The notes under the pieces were generated by a model. It searched no databases and was not told the DNA's origin. It saw only the letters and a program-made list of their open reading frames with translations. The translations under genes were made by a program, and so were the position numbers. From Collinsella sp. (GTDB lineage Bacteria; Actinomycetota; Coriobacteriia; Coriobacteriales; Coriobacteriaceae), in the NCBI GenBank assembly GCA_031295385.1, contig JAUMOL010000008.1, positions 1 to 45,478 of the forward strand: a stretch of DNA of 45,478 bases, given 5' to 3'. Positions 15,800 to 24,604 of this stretch are shown here, piece after piece (within the stretch, counting starts at the first letter, position 1; every line of letters starts with the position of its first letter).

Positions 15800-17167
15800 C
15801 TAGCGGGGGACGTAGCGGCCGGGTTGGGCTCCGGTGGGCTCGCCGTCGCGTGCCACCAGCACGCCGTTCACAAACACGGCCTTGGCGCGACCATGCGCCT
15901 CAAAGCCCTCGAGCGGCGTGTAGTCCACGGCCTGATGCTGTGTCGCCGCGCGAATGGTCCAGCGCGCCTGGGGATCCCACACGCACACGTCGGCATCGGA
16001 GCCCTCGGCAAGACATCCCTTGCGCGGATACATGCCAAACACGCGCGCCGGGTTCTCGCTCATCAAGCGGCAGAGGTCCTCGGGTCCCAGCTGTCCCTCA
16101 AAACTCGTGGCAATCGCGACGGGACGATGCTCCACGCCGGGCCCGCCGTTGGGAATCGCGCGGAAATCGTCGCGCCCGCGGTCCTTTTGCCCGTGCAGGT
16201 TAAAGCTACAATGATCGGTCGCAATCGTATCGATCTCGCCGGCCACAAGCGCCTCGCGCAGCGCGGCACGGTCGCCGGCATGGCGCAGCGGCGGACTCAT
16301 CACATACTTGGCACCCGCAAAGCCGTCCTCGCCCTGCTCCAGATAGCAGGTGTCGTCGAGCATCAGATACTGAGGGCAGGTCTCGACATAGATATTCTTC
16401 TGCCCGCGCGCCTTGGCCGCACGAATGGCCTCGAGCCCCAACTTGGTCGAAAGGTGCACCACGTTGACTGGGGCGTCGCCGGCCAGGTGCGCCAGATACA
16501 GCAGGCGGCTCACGGCTTCGGCCTCACACACGTCCGGGCGGCTGAGCGCATGCCCCTCGGGCCCATGAATCCCCTGCTCGTACACGCGCTTCTGCAGCTC
16601 ATTCACCAGCGTACCGTTCTCGCAATGCACGCACAGTATGCCGCCAATACGCTTGAGCTCCTCGAGCACCTCGAGCGTCTCGGCATCGTCCAGGCGCAAA
16701 TGATCGTAGGCAAAGTAGGTCTTAAACGACGATACGCCCGCCTCGCGCATAGCCGAAAGATCGGCGCGGTTGCGTTCATTCCACTCGGCGAGTGCCATAT
16801 GAAAGGCGTAGTTGGCCGTGCAGGTTCCGTCGGCACGGCGATGCCACTCGGCCAAGGCATCGGGCATGGTCACGCCGCGATCAGCCGTCGCGTAGTCCAC
16901 GATGGTCGTCGTACCGCCGCAGGCAGCCGCACGCGTGCCGGTCTCAAAGCTATCGGCCGTCCAGTCCATGCCGGTCCAGCACTGCATGTGCGTGTGCCCA
17001 TCGATAAAGCCCGGGAACACCCAACAGTCCGTGGCGTCCTGGACGGTATCGTCCTCACCCGGCTCAATCGCCGCGGCAATCCGCACAATCTTGTCGCCCT
17101 CCATGGCAAGATCGGCGCGGCGAAGCCCCTGGGGCGTCACGAGCGCGCCGTTTTTGATGATGATCAT
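15800..17167 (-). CDS. hydA: Hydantoinase/dihydropyrimidinase-type amidohydrolase (YgeZ/HyuA-like)
   Basis: This 455-aa protein is a cyclic amidase of the amidohydrolase superfamily. It has HTH at 58-60, the carboxylated Lys 149 in SSFKTYFAY, His 181 (VHCEN), His 238 (VVHLS) and Asp 318 (ATDHC), the full dinuclear metal set. Hydantoinases hydrolyse cyclic amide rings. Next to YgeW/YgeY/YgeX it probably opens a ring intermediate of anaerobic purine breakdown, but the true substrate is unknown. It begins 8 nt after mocA, so the two are co-transcribed. Confidence 0.92.
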   Translation of the reverse strand: MIIIKNGALVTPQGLRRADLAMEGDKIVRIAAAIEPGEDDTVQDATDCWVFPGFIDGHTHMQCWTGMDWTADSFETGTRAAACGGTTTIVDYATADRGVTMPDALAEWHRRADGTCTANYAFHMALAEWNERNRADLSAMREAGVSSFKTYFAYDHLRLDDAETLEVLEELKRIGGILCVHCENGTLVNELQKRVYEQGIHGPEGHALSRPDVCEAEAVSRLLYLAHLAGDAPVNVVHLSTKLGLEAIRAAKARGQKNIYVETCPQYLMLDDTCYLEQGEDGFAGAKYVMSPPLRHAGDRAALREALVAGEIDTIATDHCSFNLHGQKDRGRDDFRAIPNGGPGVEHRPVAIATSFEGQLGPEDLCRLMSENPARVFGMYPRKGCLAEGSDADVCVWDPQARWTIRAATQHQAVDYTPLEGFEAHGRAKAVFVNGVLVARDGEPTGAQPGRYVPR

Positions 17168-17175
17168 GTTGCTCC

Positions 17176-17790
17176 TTATTGATTAATACAGTTGGCCACG
17201 CGATCAAAATACGAGCAGGCGGCGATATGCTCCGTTATGCGTTGCTGCCCCTTGGCGGTATCGACGTCCCACAGCTCGTAGGCACGCGCCTCGACCAGCG
17301 CAACGTCGACGCGACCTTTGAGAATCGAGCCCCCGCCGTCCTTGCCCTCAAGACGCATGAGCGCATCGAACAGTTCCGCCGGAAAGAGCACCGGACTCGA
17401 AGGCTCACCGTTGCACGCAAGACGCACCGGATGCTTGCGGCCACGCTCGTCAAATGCACGAACCATAGCCTCAAAAGAATCCGAACTCACGAGCGGCTGG
17501 TCGCCCGGCAAAAAGAGGCAACCTTTCCAGTTGCGTTCGACTCCCCACGAAAGGCCCGCACGGACGCTATCGCTGCGCAGCTCGCCATCGTGCAGCACGC
17601 ACGGGCAATGCTTGTCCTCGCAAATCTGGGCGACCTCGGGCCAACGCGTCGAAACCACGACGTCAAAGCCCCGGGGAACCGAATCGATGGTCCGGGCAAT
17701 CAGCGGCTCGCCATAGATATCGGCAAGCATCTTGTTAGAGCCAAACCGCTTGCCCTCGCCCGAAGCCATAATGACGCATCCAAGTTTCAT
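17176..17790 (-). CDS. mocA: Molybdenum cofactor nucleotidyltransferase MocA/YgfJ
   Basis: The 204-aa product opens with MKLGCVIMASGEGKRFGSNKM, the nucleotidyltransferase signature for CTP binding, and has LPGDQPLVSS mid-protein. MocA makes the cytosine dinucleotide form of molybdopterin; YgfJ is its paralogue in the E. coli purine cluster. The ATG at 17790 is chosen over an upstream start because GGGGAGG precedes it. It lies between the ygeW terminator and hydA and fits cofactor supply for the XdhD-like enzyme. Confidence 0.85.
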   Translation of the reverse strand: MKLGCVIMASGEGKRFGSNKMLADIYGEPLIARTIDSVPRGFDVVVSTRWPEVAQICEDKHCPCVLHDGELRSDSVRAGLSWGVERNWKGCLFLPGDQPLVSSDSFEAMVRAFDERGRKHPVRLACNGEPSSPVLFPAELFDALMRLEGKDGGGSILKGRVDVALVEARAYELWDVDTAKGQQRITEHIAACSYFDRVANCINQ

Positions 17791-17877
17791 GGTGATACCT
17801 CCCCTGAAACCATCGTACCCATAACTCGCGCCGCGGGCATCCACATCGAGAGCGCTTATCCCGCACGCCCGCGATGC

Positions 17878-17913
17878 AAAAAAGGGGCACCCCGCCGGTT
17901 GGCAGAGCGCCCC
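17878..17913 (-). terminator. Terminator after ygeW
   Basis: On the minus strand a 13-bp stem with several G-T pairs and an AACC loop is followed by six T. It lies 27 nt past the ygeW stop and separates the ygeX-ygeY-ygeW genes from mocA-hydA. Confidence 0.88.
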
Positions 17914-17940
17914 CTTTACATGGCTTACCTCAACCCGGCT

Positions 17941-19143
17941 TTAGGCCTGGAACCAACGGGCGGTATTGCGCTCGTCGAGGGCCTTGAGGGTAGCGGCGGG
18001 ATCGGCAACCTTCTGCAGGAACATCATGGCTGCGATGGCGTACGGCTTGTAGCTGGCCTCCTTGTACATGCCCACACGGTGCATGTCGAAGACGTCGGCG
18101 TTAACCTCGCCGTGCTCGCAGGAGACACCGGAGATGTCGGCGGGCAGCGGGTGCATAAAGATGGTGTCCTGGCCGTTGGCGGTCTTCTCCATGAGCTCGG
18201 TCGTGGAGCACCAGTCCTGATGGGTGGCGTTCTGGGCGAGCAGCTCCTTCTCGAGCGCTGCGATGCCGGCGTCGTCGCCCTCGGCGTACAGGTTGGTGCG
18301 CTTCTCCATGGCGGCAAACGGAGCCCAGCTCTTGGGGATCACGATGTCGGCGTCCTCGAAGGCCTCGGCCATGGTGTTGACCTGCTTAAAGGTGGTGCCG
18401 GACTCGGCGGCATAGCTCTTGGCGCGCTCGACGACCTCGGGCATGAGGTCGTAGCCCTCGGGGTGAGCCAGGGTGACGTCCATGCCAAAGCGGGGCAGCA
18501 GGCTGATCAGCGACTGCGGGCAGGACAACGGCTTGCCGTAAGAGGGCGAATAGGCCCAGGTGACGGCAACCTTCTTGCCCTTAAGGTTCTCGAGGCCGCC
18601 AAACTCGTTGATGAGGTAGAGCATGTCGGCAGAGGACTGCGTGGGGTGGTCGGAATCGGACTGCAGAGAGATGAGCGTGGGACGGTGATCCAGAACGCCA
18701 TCCTCGTAGGCCTGCTGCACGGACTCGGAGACCTCGGCCATGTAGGCATCGCCCTTGCCGATGTACATGTCATCGCGGATGCCGATGACGTCGGCCATGA
18801 AGGAGATCATGGTAGCGGTCTCGCGGACGGTCTCGCCGTGGGCGATCTGGGACTTCTTCTCGTCCAGGTCCTGCAGCTCAAGGCCGAGCAGGTTGGCGGC
18901 CTTAGAGAAAGAGAAACGCGTACGGGTGGAGTTGTCGCGGAACAGGGAGACGGCCAGGCCCGAGTCGAAGATCTTGGACGAAACGTTGTTCTCACGCAGC
19001 TCGCGCAGGGCGTCGGCGACGATGTAGAGAGCCTTGAGCTCATCGGTGGTCTTGTCCCAGGTGTGCAGGAAGTCGCTGCCGTACATGCCCTTAAAATCGA
19101 GGCCGTTCAGCTGCTCGACGAGCTCGGTAAACTTAGCGTCCAT
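17941..19143 (-). CDS. ygeW: Knotted carbamoyltransferase YgeW
   Basis: This 400-aa protein belongs to the aspartate/ornithine carbamoyltransferase superfamily. It has the carbamoyl phosphate site STRTR (72-76), HPTQ (166-169) and HPLPADISGV (331-340). The YgeW family is knotted and its acceptor substrate is not established; in urate-degrading clusters it is thought to release or transfer a carbamoyl group. The ATG at 19143 follows AGAAAGGA. Lengthwise it fits the family. No carbamate kinase (yqeA) is in the window, so energy recovery would need one elsewhere. Confidence 0.93.
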   Translation of the reverse strand: MDAKFTELVEQLNGLDFKGMYGSDFLHTWDKTTDELKALYIVADALRELRENNVSSKIFDSGLAVSLFRDNSTRTRFSFSKAANLLGLELQDLDEKKSQIAHGETVRETATMISFMADVIGIRDDMYIGKGDAYMAEVSESVQQAYEDGVLDHRPTLISLQSDSDHPTQSSADMLYLINEFGGLENLKGKKVAVTWAYSPSYGKPLSCPQSLISLLPRFGMDVTLAHPEGYDLMPEVVERAKSYAAESGTTFKQVNTMAEAFEDADIVIPKSWAPFAAMEKRTNLYAEGDDAGIAALEKELLAQNATHQDWCSTTELMEKTANGQDTIFMHPLPADISGVSCEHGEVNADVFDMHRVGMYKEASYKPYAIAAMMFLQKVADPAATLKALDERNTARWFQA

Positions 19144-19344
19144 GGAAATGTCCTTTCTAAAGATGAAACGATCGCAATGAGTAGATGTGCTCCGGCATGC
19201 GCGTGTGGCTAGAACATGCAGAGCACCATGACGAGGACCCGCCACCGTTGAGGAAGCATGGGAGATAACGACCGCGGGCCCCAAGTCAACAGGGAGCGCC
19301 GGGGACACGAGCGGCCCCCGGCTCAACAAAATCGAGGAATGGGA

Positions 19345-20730
19345 CTAATCGATCTTGTTGTTGGTCAGACCGGCGCGGAACACGGTGGCGTCGCCATCGG
19401 CCTGGCTCGGATCGTAGAGGTTCAGGGCAGCCACGTACATGGCGGCAGCGGTGACCAGGTCATCCTTGTAGGTGACCTCGTTGGGGGCGTGAGCCTGAGA
19501 CTCGGCACCCGGGCCAAAGCCCACGCAGGGGATGCCGTAACGGCCCTGGATGGAGACGCAGTTCGTGGAGAAGGTCCACTTGTCGCACAGCGGGCGACCG
19601 GTGCGCTTGTCCATGCTGGGCTCGCAGCCGATGCGCTCGTCACCAAACATGGCCTTGTGGGCGTCGACGAGGGCCTTGACGTGCGGAGCGGTCTCCTTGT
19701 TGATCCACGTGGGGAAGTAAGCCTCGGTCTCGTAGACCTCGCCGGTCCAGGACGGACGGTCGTACATGTACATGGAGACCTTCACGTCGTCACCGTACTT
19801 CTTGGCTGCCGGCAGGTTGCGGATCTCGTCCAGGCAGGACTCCCAGGTCTCACCGGCGGTCATACGACGGTCGATGGAGATGGCGCAGGAGTCGGCCACG
19901 GCGCAGCGGCTGGGGCTGGTGTAGAAGATCTGGCTGACGGTGCAGGTGCCGCGGCCCAGGAAGCGGGCATCCTCGAAGTGCTCGGGATTGTACTTGGGGT
20001 CGAGCATCTTGACGAGACCCTTGATGTCGGTCGACTCGTCGCAGCCGTTGTTGTTGAGGGCGCGGACGTCGGCGATGATGTCGGCCATCTTGTAGATGGC
20101 GTTGTCGCCGCGGTCGGGAGCGGAGCCGTGGCAGGAGGTACCGTGAACGTCGACGCGGATCTCCATGCGGCCGCGGTGACCGCGATAGATGCCGCCGTCG
20201 GTGGGTTCGGTGGAAATGACGAACTCGGGCTTAATGCCATCCTTGTTGTAGATGTACTGCCAGCACATGCCGTCGCAGTCCTCTTCCTGGACGGTGCCGA
20301 CGACCATGATCTTGTAGCCCTCGGGGATGAGGCCCATGTCCTTCATCATCTTGGCAGCGTAGGTAGCAGAAGCCATGCCGCCCTCCTGGTCGGAGCCGCC
20401 GCGGCCGTAGATGATCTCGTCGGTCTCGTAGCCCTCATAGGGATCGGCATCCCAGTTCTCGATGTTGCCGATGCCGACGGTGTCGATGTGGGAGTCGATG
20501 GCGATGATCTTGTCGCCTTCGCCCATAAAGCCCATAACGTTGCCCAGGCCGTCGACCTTGACCTCGTCATAGCCAAGGCTCTCCATCTCGGCCTTGATGC
20601 AAGCGACAACCTCGCCCTCCTCGCAAGACTCAGAGGGGTGGGAGATCATAGCGCGAAGAAAACGCGTCATATCAGCACGATGGGACTCAGCAGCGTTTTT
20701 AATTGCCTCGAAATCGAGTTCCTTAGTCAT
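19345..20730 (-). CDS. ygeY: M20-family peptidase/deacetylase YgeY
   Basis: This 461-aa protein has the M20 zinc-hydrolase layout: His 81 and Asp 83 (DSHIDTVG), Asp 114 (GGSDQEGG), and the catalytic Glu 149 with Glu 150 (VQEEDCDG). Family members cleave amide bonds; the YgeY substrate is unassigned, but its constant company with YgeX and YgeW suggests hydrolysis of an N-carbamoyl or N-acyl diaminopropionate-like intermediate. The ATG at 20730 is used; a TTG three codons earlier is closer to the AAGG site. Confidence 0.9.
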   Translation of the reverse strand: MTKELDFEAIKNAAESHRADMTRFLRAMISHPSESCEEGEVVACIKAEMESLGYDEVKVDGLGNVMGFMGEGDKIIAIDSHIDTVGIGNIENWDADPYEGYETDEIIYGRGGSDQEGGMASATYAAKMMKDMGLIPEGYKIMVVGTVQEEDCDGMCWQYIYNKDGIKPEFVISTEPTDGGIYRGHRGRMEIRVDVHGTSCHGSAPDRGDNAIYKMADIIADVRALNNNGCDESTDIKGLVKMLDPKYNPEHFEDARFLGRGTCTVSQIFYTSPSRCAVADSCAISIDRRMTAGETWESCLDEIRNLPAAKKYGDDVKVSMYMYDRPSWTGEVYETEAYFPTWINKETAPHVKALVDAHKAMFGDERIGCEPSMDKRTGRPLCDKWTFSTNCVSIQGRYGIPCVGFGPGAESQAHAPNEVTYKDDLVTAAAMYVAALNLYDPSQADGDATVFRAGLTNNKID

Positions 20731-20838
20731 AACAGTCAACCTTTCTACAAGGGTTTACCTACAGGTAGATATTTCAGATAGATCACTTGTGCCAAGCAGC
20801 GTGAGGTCGAGTACCCGGCAAGCAAGTAAACGTAGGGC

Positions 20839-20948
20839 GGCGGAGCATATGTTTGCTCCGTCGCGAGTTCCGCACGAGCCGGAGAGCACTTAATGTGCTC
20901 TCCGTGCGAGCAGGACTGTCCGAGCAGGGAGCAAACATATGCTCCGCC
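20839..20948. repeat. Nested palindrome between ygeX and ygeY
   Basis: Perfect 21-bp inverted arms (20839-20859 and 20928-20948), starting GGCGGAGCATATG, enclose a second inverted repeat: GGAGAGCAC (20881-20889) pairs with GTGCTCTCC (20895-20903), extended by GCAC/GTGC. The whole can form a long hairpin with an inner stem. It starts 20 nt after the ygeX stop. There is no T-tract. It may be a mobile palindrome or an mRNA-stabilising element. Confidence 0.8.
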
Positions 20949-20968
20949 ACCCGGACAGGTCAGACCTG

Positions 20969-22183
20969 CTAGCAAGTGGGGTATTCGCCTTCCCAGACGA
21001 TGCGACGGTACTGATCCGGATCGGTGTCGCCCTCGGTGGAGAAGCAGAGCACAGAGCTCGTCTTGTCCAGGCCGATGAGCTCCTTGAGCTCGGCGTACTC
21101 GGGATCGAGCATGAGAGTCTCGACCAGGCCGGTGGTCACCGCGCCGGACTCGCCGGAGATGACGCGCGGGTCGCCCTTCTCGGGAGCGCCCAGGGTGCGC
21201 ATGCCGCGAGCGGTGACCCAGTCGGGGCAGGACACGAAGGCGGTGGTGTGGTTGCGCAGGATATCCCAGCCCAGGATGTTGGGCTCGCCGCAGCACAGAC
21301 CGGCCATGATGGAGGGCATGTCACCGTCCACGATGCGCGGGTCGCCGTCGCCGGCGGCAGCGCCCTTGTACAGGCAGGCGGCAGGCGCGCACTCAACCAC
21401 GACGAAGGTGGGCGGGTTATCGGGATACAGGTTGGTGAAGTAGCCCACCACGGCGCCGGCGAGCGAACCCACGCCAGCCTGGACAAACACGTGCGTCGGG
21501 CGGTTGATGGCCATCTCGCGCAGCTGCTCGGCAGCCTCGGAAGCCATGGTGCCGTAACCCTCCATGATCCAGGACGGGATCTTCTCGTAGCCCTCCCAGG
21601 CGGTGTCCTGAACGATGACGCCACGCTCGCAGGCGTCAGCCTCGGCGGCGGCCATGCGCACGCACTCGTCGTAGTTGACCTCTTCGATGGTCACCGTGGC
21701 GCCCTCGGCGGCGATGTTATCAAAGCGGGGCTTGGTGGAACCCTTGGGCATGTGCACGACGGCCTTCTGGCCCAGCTTGTTGGCAGCCCATGCCACACCG
21801 CGGCCATGGTTGCCGTCGGTGGCGGTAAAGAAGGTAGCCTGGCCAAAGTCCTTGACCAGCTGATCGGAAGTCAGGTAATCGAAGGTGCACTCGGCAACGT
21901 CCTTGCCGGTCTCGTCGGCAATGTAGTTGGCCATGGCAAACGAACCGCCCAGAACCTTAAAGGCGTTGAGGCCAAAGCGATAGCTCTCGTCCTTAACGCA
22001 CAGGTTGGACAGACCCAGGCGCGCAGCCTGGCCGTCCAGGCGGGCAAGCGGAGTGACGGTGTACTGGGGGAACGACTGGTGGAAGGCGCGGGCCTTCTTC
22101 ACGTGGTCGAGACTCATGATTCCCAAGTGCTTGTCATCGCTCTTGGGCATCGTGTTGCCCGCCCACTGGATCTTATCGGCCAT
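20969..22183 (-). CDS. ygeX: Diaminopropionate ammonia-lyase YgeX
   Basis: This 404-aa PLP enzyme of fold type II has the Schiff-base Lys 76 in NAFKVLGG and the phosphate/cofactor region TATDGNHGRGV (120-130), matching DpaL/YgeX. The family converts 2,3-diaminopropionate to pyruvate and two ammonia. In anaerobic urate-degrading gut bacteria ygeX is a marker of the pathway. It is the first gene of the left unit, divergent from a YheO-type regulator across a 277-bp region that holds an operator-like inverted repeat. Confidence 0.95.
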   Translation of the reverse strand: MADKIQWAGNTMPKSDDKHLGIMSLDHVKKARAFHQSFPQYTVTPLARLDGQAARLGLSNLCVKDESYRFGLNAFKVLGGSFAMANYIADETGKDVAECTFDYLTSDQLVKDFGQATFFTATDGNHGRGVAWAANKLGQKAVVHMPKGSTKPRFDNIAAEGATVTIEEVNYDECVRMAAAEADACERGVIVQDTAWEGYEKIPSWIMEGYGTMASEAAEQLREMAINRPTHVFVQAGVGSLAGAVVGYFTNLYPDNPPTFVVVECAPAACLYKGAAAGDGDPRIVDGDMPSIMAGLCCGEPNILGWDILRNHTTAFVSCPDWVTARGMRTLGAPEKGDPRVISGESGAVTTGLVETLMLDPEYAELKELIGLDKTSSVLCFSTEGDTDPDQYRRIVWEGEYPTC

Positions 22184-22269
22184 ACGGTGAACTCCTTAAG
22201 TCCTCTCTTGCCGGCCCCCGCATACGCGTTTCAGCCCGATCCCATTCACACGGCTGAACTTTTATGTGG

Positions 22270-22322
22270 ATGCCAAACAAAAAGTTTGTTAGTAATGTTC
22301 TATCACACTTTTTGATTGGCAT
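22270..22322. promoter_or_regulatory. Operator-like inverted repeat between ygeX and its regulator
   Basis: ATGCCAAACAAAAAGT (22270-22285) and ACTTTTTGATTGGCAT (22307-22322) are 16-bp inverted arms with one mismatch, 21 bp apart. They lie in the AT-rich divergent region between ygeX (22183) and the regulator (22461). A dimeric HTH protein is the natural ligand, most simply the adjacent regulator. That link is inference. Confidence 0.6.
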
Positions 22323-22460
22323 ACCTAACGAATTGTTTGTTGCCGTAATCGGTACTTTTTCGCCGCCGAACGGTCATGAATTGCCTTGTTGATGGATTTG
22401 TTTGCGGTCAAGTGTGGTTTATGGCAAAGTGTGCCCAAACTAATTTTTAGGAAGGCACCC

Positions 22461-23114
22461 ATGACCCCCGCACAGATTGAGTTTTACAAGCGCCTCGCAC
22501 ACGGTCTGGCGCTCCAATTTGGCCCCAACTGCGAAGTCGTCGTCCACGATCTGGAGACCGAGGACGTGGACCACTCCATCGTAGTGATCGAAAACGGCCA
22601 CGTCAGCGGGCGCAAACTGGGTGACGGCCCCAGCCATATTGTGTTTGAGTCCATGCACGAGGGCAGCACCGACGTACACGACCGCGAGCCGTACCTCACT
22701 AAAACCACCGATGGCAAGCTGCTCAAGTCCTCGACCATCTTTATCCGCAACGACGAAGGCAAGCCCGTCGGCATTTTGGGCATCAACTTTGACATTACGC
22801 TTATGAAGGCTTTTGAGCGTTCGCTCGACGCCTTTACCGGCACCGGCGGCACGGGCTATACCGAGCCCGAGCCCATTACCAAGAACATCGGCGACCTGCT
22901 CGAGGACCTGCTGCACGAGTGCGAGCAGTTTGTGGGCAAGCCCGCGGCACTCATGACCAAAGACGAGCGCATTCGTGCCATTGGCTACCTCGACCGTCGC
23001 GGCGCCTTCCTCATTTCCAAGTCGAGCGAGCGCGCCTGCGAGTTCTTTGGCATCTCCAAGTACAGCTTCTATAGCTACCTCAATGAGGCCAAGGCGGCGG
23101 CCGGCGACAAGTAG
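22461..23114 (+). CDS. YheO-type PAS/HTH transcriptional regulator (left unit)
   Basis: The 217-aa protein has an N-terminal YheO-like PAS domain (about 5-120; CEVVVHDL, NGHVSGRKLGDG, KSSTIFIRNDEGKPVGILGINFD) and a C-terminal HTH domain (about 155-215; RIRAIGYLDRRGAFLISKSSERACEFFGISKYSFYSYL). This pairing is typical of DauR/YheO regulators, often of amino-acid or purine catabolism. The ATG at 22461 follows AGGAAGG. It is divergent from ygeX and paralogous to the regulator at 44619. The ligand is unknown. Confidence 0.88.
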   Translation: MTPAQIEFYKRLAHGLALQFGPNCEVVVHDLETEDVDHSIVVIENGHVSGRKLGDGPSHIVFESMHEGSTDVHDREPYLTKTTDGKLLKSSTIFIRNDEGKPVGILGINFDITLMKAFERSLDAFTGTGGTGYTEPEPITKNIGDLLEDLLHECEQFVGKPAALMTKDERIRAIGYLDRRGAFLISKSSERACEFFGISKYSFYSYLNEAKAAAGDK

Positions 23115-23237
23115 GCACTCGCCTGGATTGCCCCTCCCCTTTTGGGCGCGAGTTCTGGAAAGCACGAATCCAAGACCGAGCCGCTTGGGAAGTTCCATAT
23201 AATCGATGTCATTAGTATTTCGAAAGGATGGGACAGA

Positions 23238-24224
23238 ATGGCGTTGAGCAAGGCATCATGCACCGGTCGCGGATTGATTCCGGCAATTGGTGGACATGTG
23301 CACCGCATGTTCGATGAGGGTGAAGACGACCTGTTTTCGCTGAGCCTTGACGATGTGATGGATGATCGCCCGTGGACCGCCGACGAACTCATGGGCGGCG
23401 GGGCTCGCCCGTCAAACCCCAATCCCGCACTTGCGCCTAAGCCCGCATCTGCGCCGACTCCTGCGCAGTCGGCTGTTTCGACGCCCGCGCCTACACCCGC
23501 ACCCACTTCGGCGCCCACGCCCGCTCCCCGCCCCGCAAGTGACCCATCCGAGACGGCGGCATTTCTCGCAGCAGCGACGCAGGGCAAATCGGCCGACAGC
23601 ACTGTTATGTACAGCGCCCAGCAGTTGCCTGTTCCTGCGGCACGCAAGCCTCCGGTCGCAAGGCTCGATGAGCCCGTTGCCCATCAGGTTGCCTACGATT
23701 CCTGGGCTGCAGCCGATCTGGATGAGACCTCTACCGGCATGCCGGCGCTCGACGTCCCAGTTAACCCGCTTTTTGCCGCCAACACGGGCGCCGCGGACCA
23801 TGAGGGCGGTGCGGCATATTCCGATTATTCCGATGGCTATGCTGGCAACGGTCGCATCGAGACCGAGGATTATGGCACCGCATCGAGCGATTATCTCAAC
23901 GATCCGTACGCTGCCACGCCCGCACCGGAATATGACCCGGAGGCCGCGTCCGCGCCGGCGTATACCAAAAGTGCGGGCGAAGAGCGCTTCGCCGATTATT
24001 ACGCCGAGGAAAAGGCGCTGCGTTTCTCGGAATTTCCGCAGGCAGTCAAGGTTGCCTTTATCGCCATTATCATTGCCCTGCTCGGCGTCATTGCGTTTGA
24101 GGGATTCCAGCTGTTCCGCGGCCCCACCCAAGCGGAGTCGGAGACCCAGCAAAAAGAGGACGATAACCAGTACCTGGACATCAACACCCTCAAGGGCGAT
24201 CCCAACGACGAGGACGACGAGTAG
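23238..24224 (+). CDS. Proline/alanine-rich single-TM protein of unknown function
   Basis: I do not recognise this 328-aa protein. After an acidic N-terminal stretch (FDEGEDDLFSLSLDDVMDD near 25-45) comes a Pro/Ala/Thr-rich segment (about 55-100), then a Tyr/Asp-rich region. A single hydrophobic helix at about 268-290 (VAFIAIIIALLGVIAF) is followed by a short acidic tail ending in DPNDEDDE. No signal peptide is seen, so the long part is probably cytoplasmic and the tail outside, or the reverse. The ATG at 23238 is nine bases after GAAAGGA. Confidence 0.7.
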   Translation: MALSKASCTGRGLIPAIGGHVHRMFDEGEDDLFSLSLDDVMDDRPWTADELMGGGARPSNPNPALAPKPASAPTPAQSAVSTPAPTPAPTSAPTPAPRPASDPSETAAFLAAATQGKSADSTVMYSAQQLPVPAARKPPVARLDEPVAHQVAYDSWAAADLDETSTGMPALDVPVNPLFAANTGAADHEGGAAYSDYSDGYAGNGRIETEDYGTASSDYLNDPYAATPAPEYDPEAASAPAYTKSAGEERFADYYAEEKALRFSEFPQAVKVAFIAIIIALLGVIAFEGFQLFRGPTQAESETQQKEDDNQYLDINTLKGDPNDEDDE

Positions 24225-24294
24225 CGAGGGCTGAAGGCGGCCGCAGGATCCCGCATCCAGCACCGGCTTCTAAGTGCTGTTTTGTCATCCAGCT

Positions 24295-24371
24295 ACACTT
24301 TTCCGAAGTTTTAAGGTGCCTATTTCGACACTTTTCCGTACTTTTACACGGCTGATTTCGACACTTTTCCG
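24295..24371. repeat. Three ACACTTTTCCG repeats at exactly 33-bp spacing
   Basis: ACACTTTTCCG occurs at 24295-24305, 24328-24338 and 24361-24371; the last two extend leftward to TTTCG. The 33-bp step, about three DNA turns, puts all copies on one face. They lie in a 380-bp gap (24,225-24,604) upstream of an unknown gene. They could be binding sites or a short tandem duplication. Confidence 0.7.
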
Positions 24372-24403
24372 GATGAAAGCCGAATAATCACTTGGGAAAC
24401 CAA

Positions 24404-24604
24404 CGCCATCCGCGCGTCATTTCGCGGATGGCGCTTGATTTCTGTCCGTACACGTTGAGTCTGTACACGTTGATAGACTCCATCTTGCCCGCAAGGAGCG
24501 GGCGCGTTTTATCCAGAGTCGGGGTAGAGAGTTGGCTCCACGATCCCGACGCCAAACGGCCAAGAGGCACGGTGGCCCTGCCAACATCGATGAAAGGAGT
24601 CCGT
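24404..24604 (+). other. Structured leader before the 146-aa gene
   Basis: This stretch has a perfect 11-bp stem (24404-24414 with 24423-24433), then GTACACGTTGA twice (24448-24458 and 24463-24473), and a GCCCGC/GCGGGC hairpin near 24490 followed by GCGTTTT. No gene fits. It may be an untranslated leader with regulatory structure, or an old terminator region. The last bases hold AAAGGAG (24593-24599), the ribosome site of the next gene. Confidence 0.4.
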
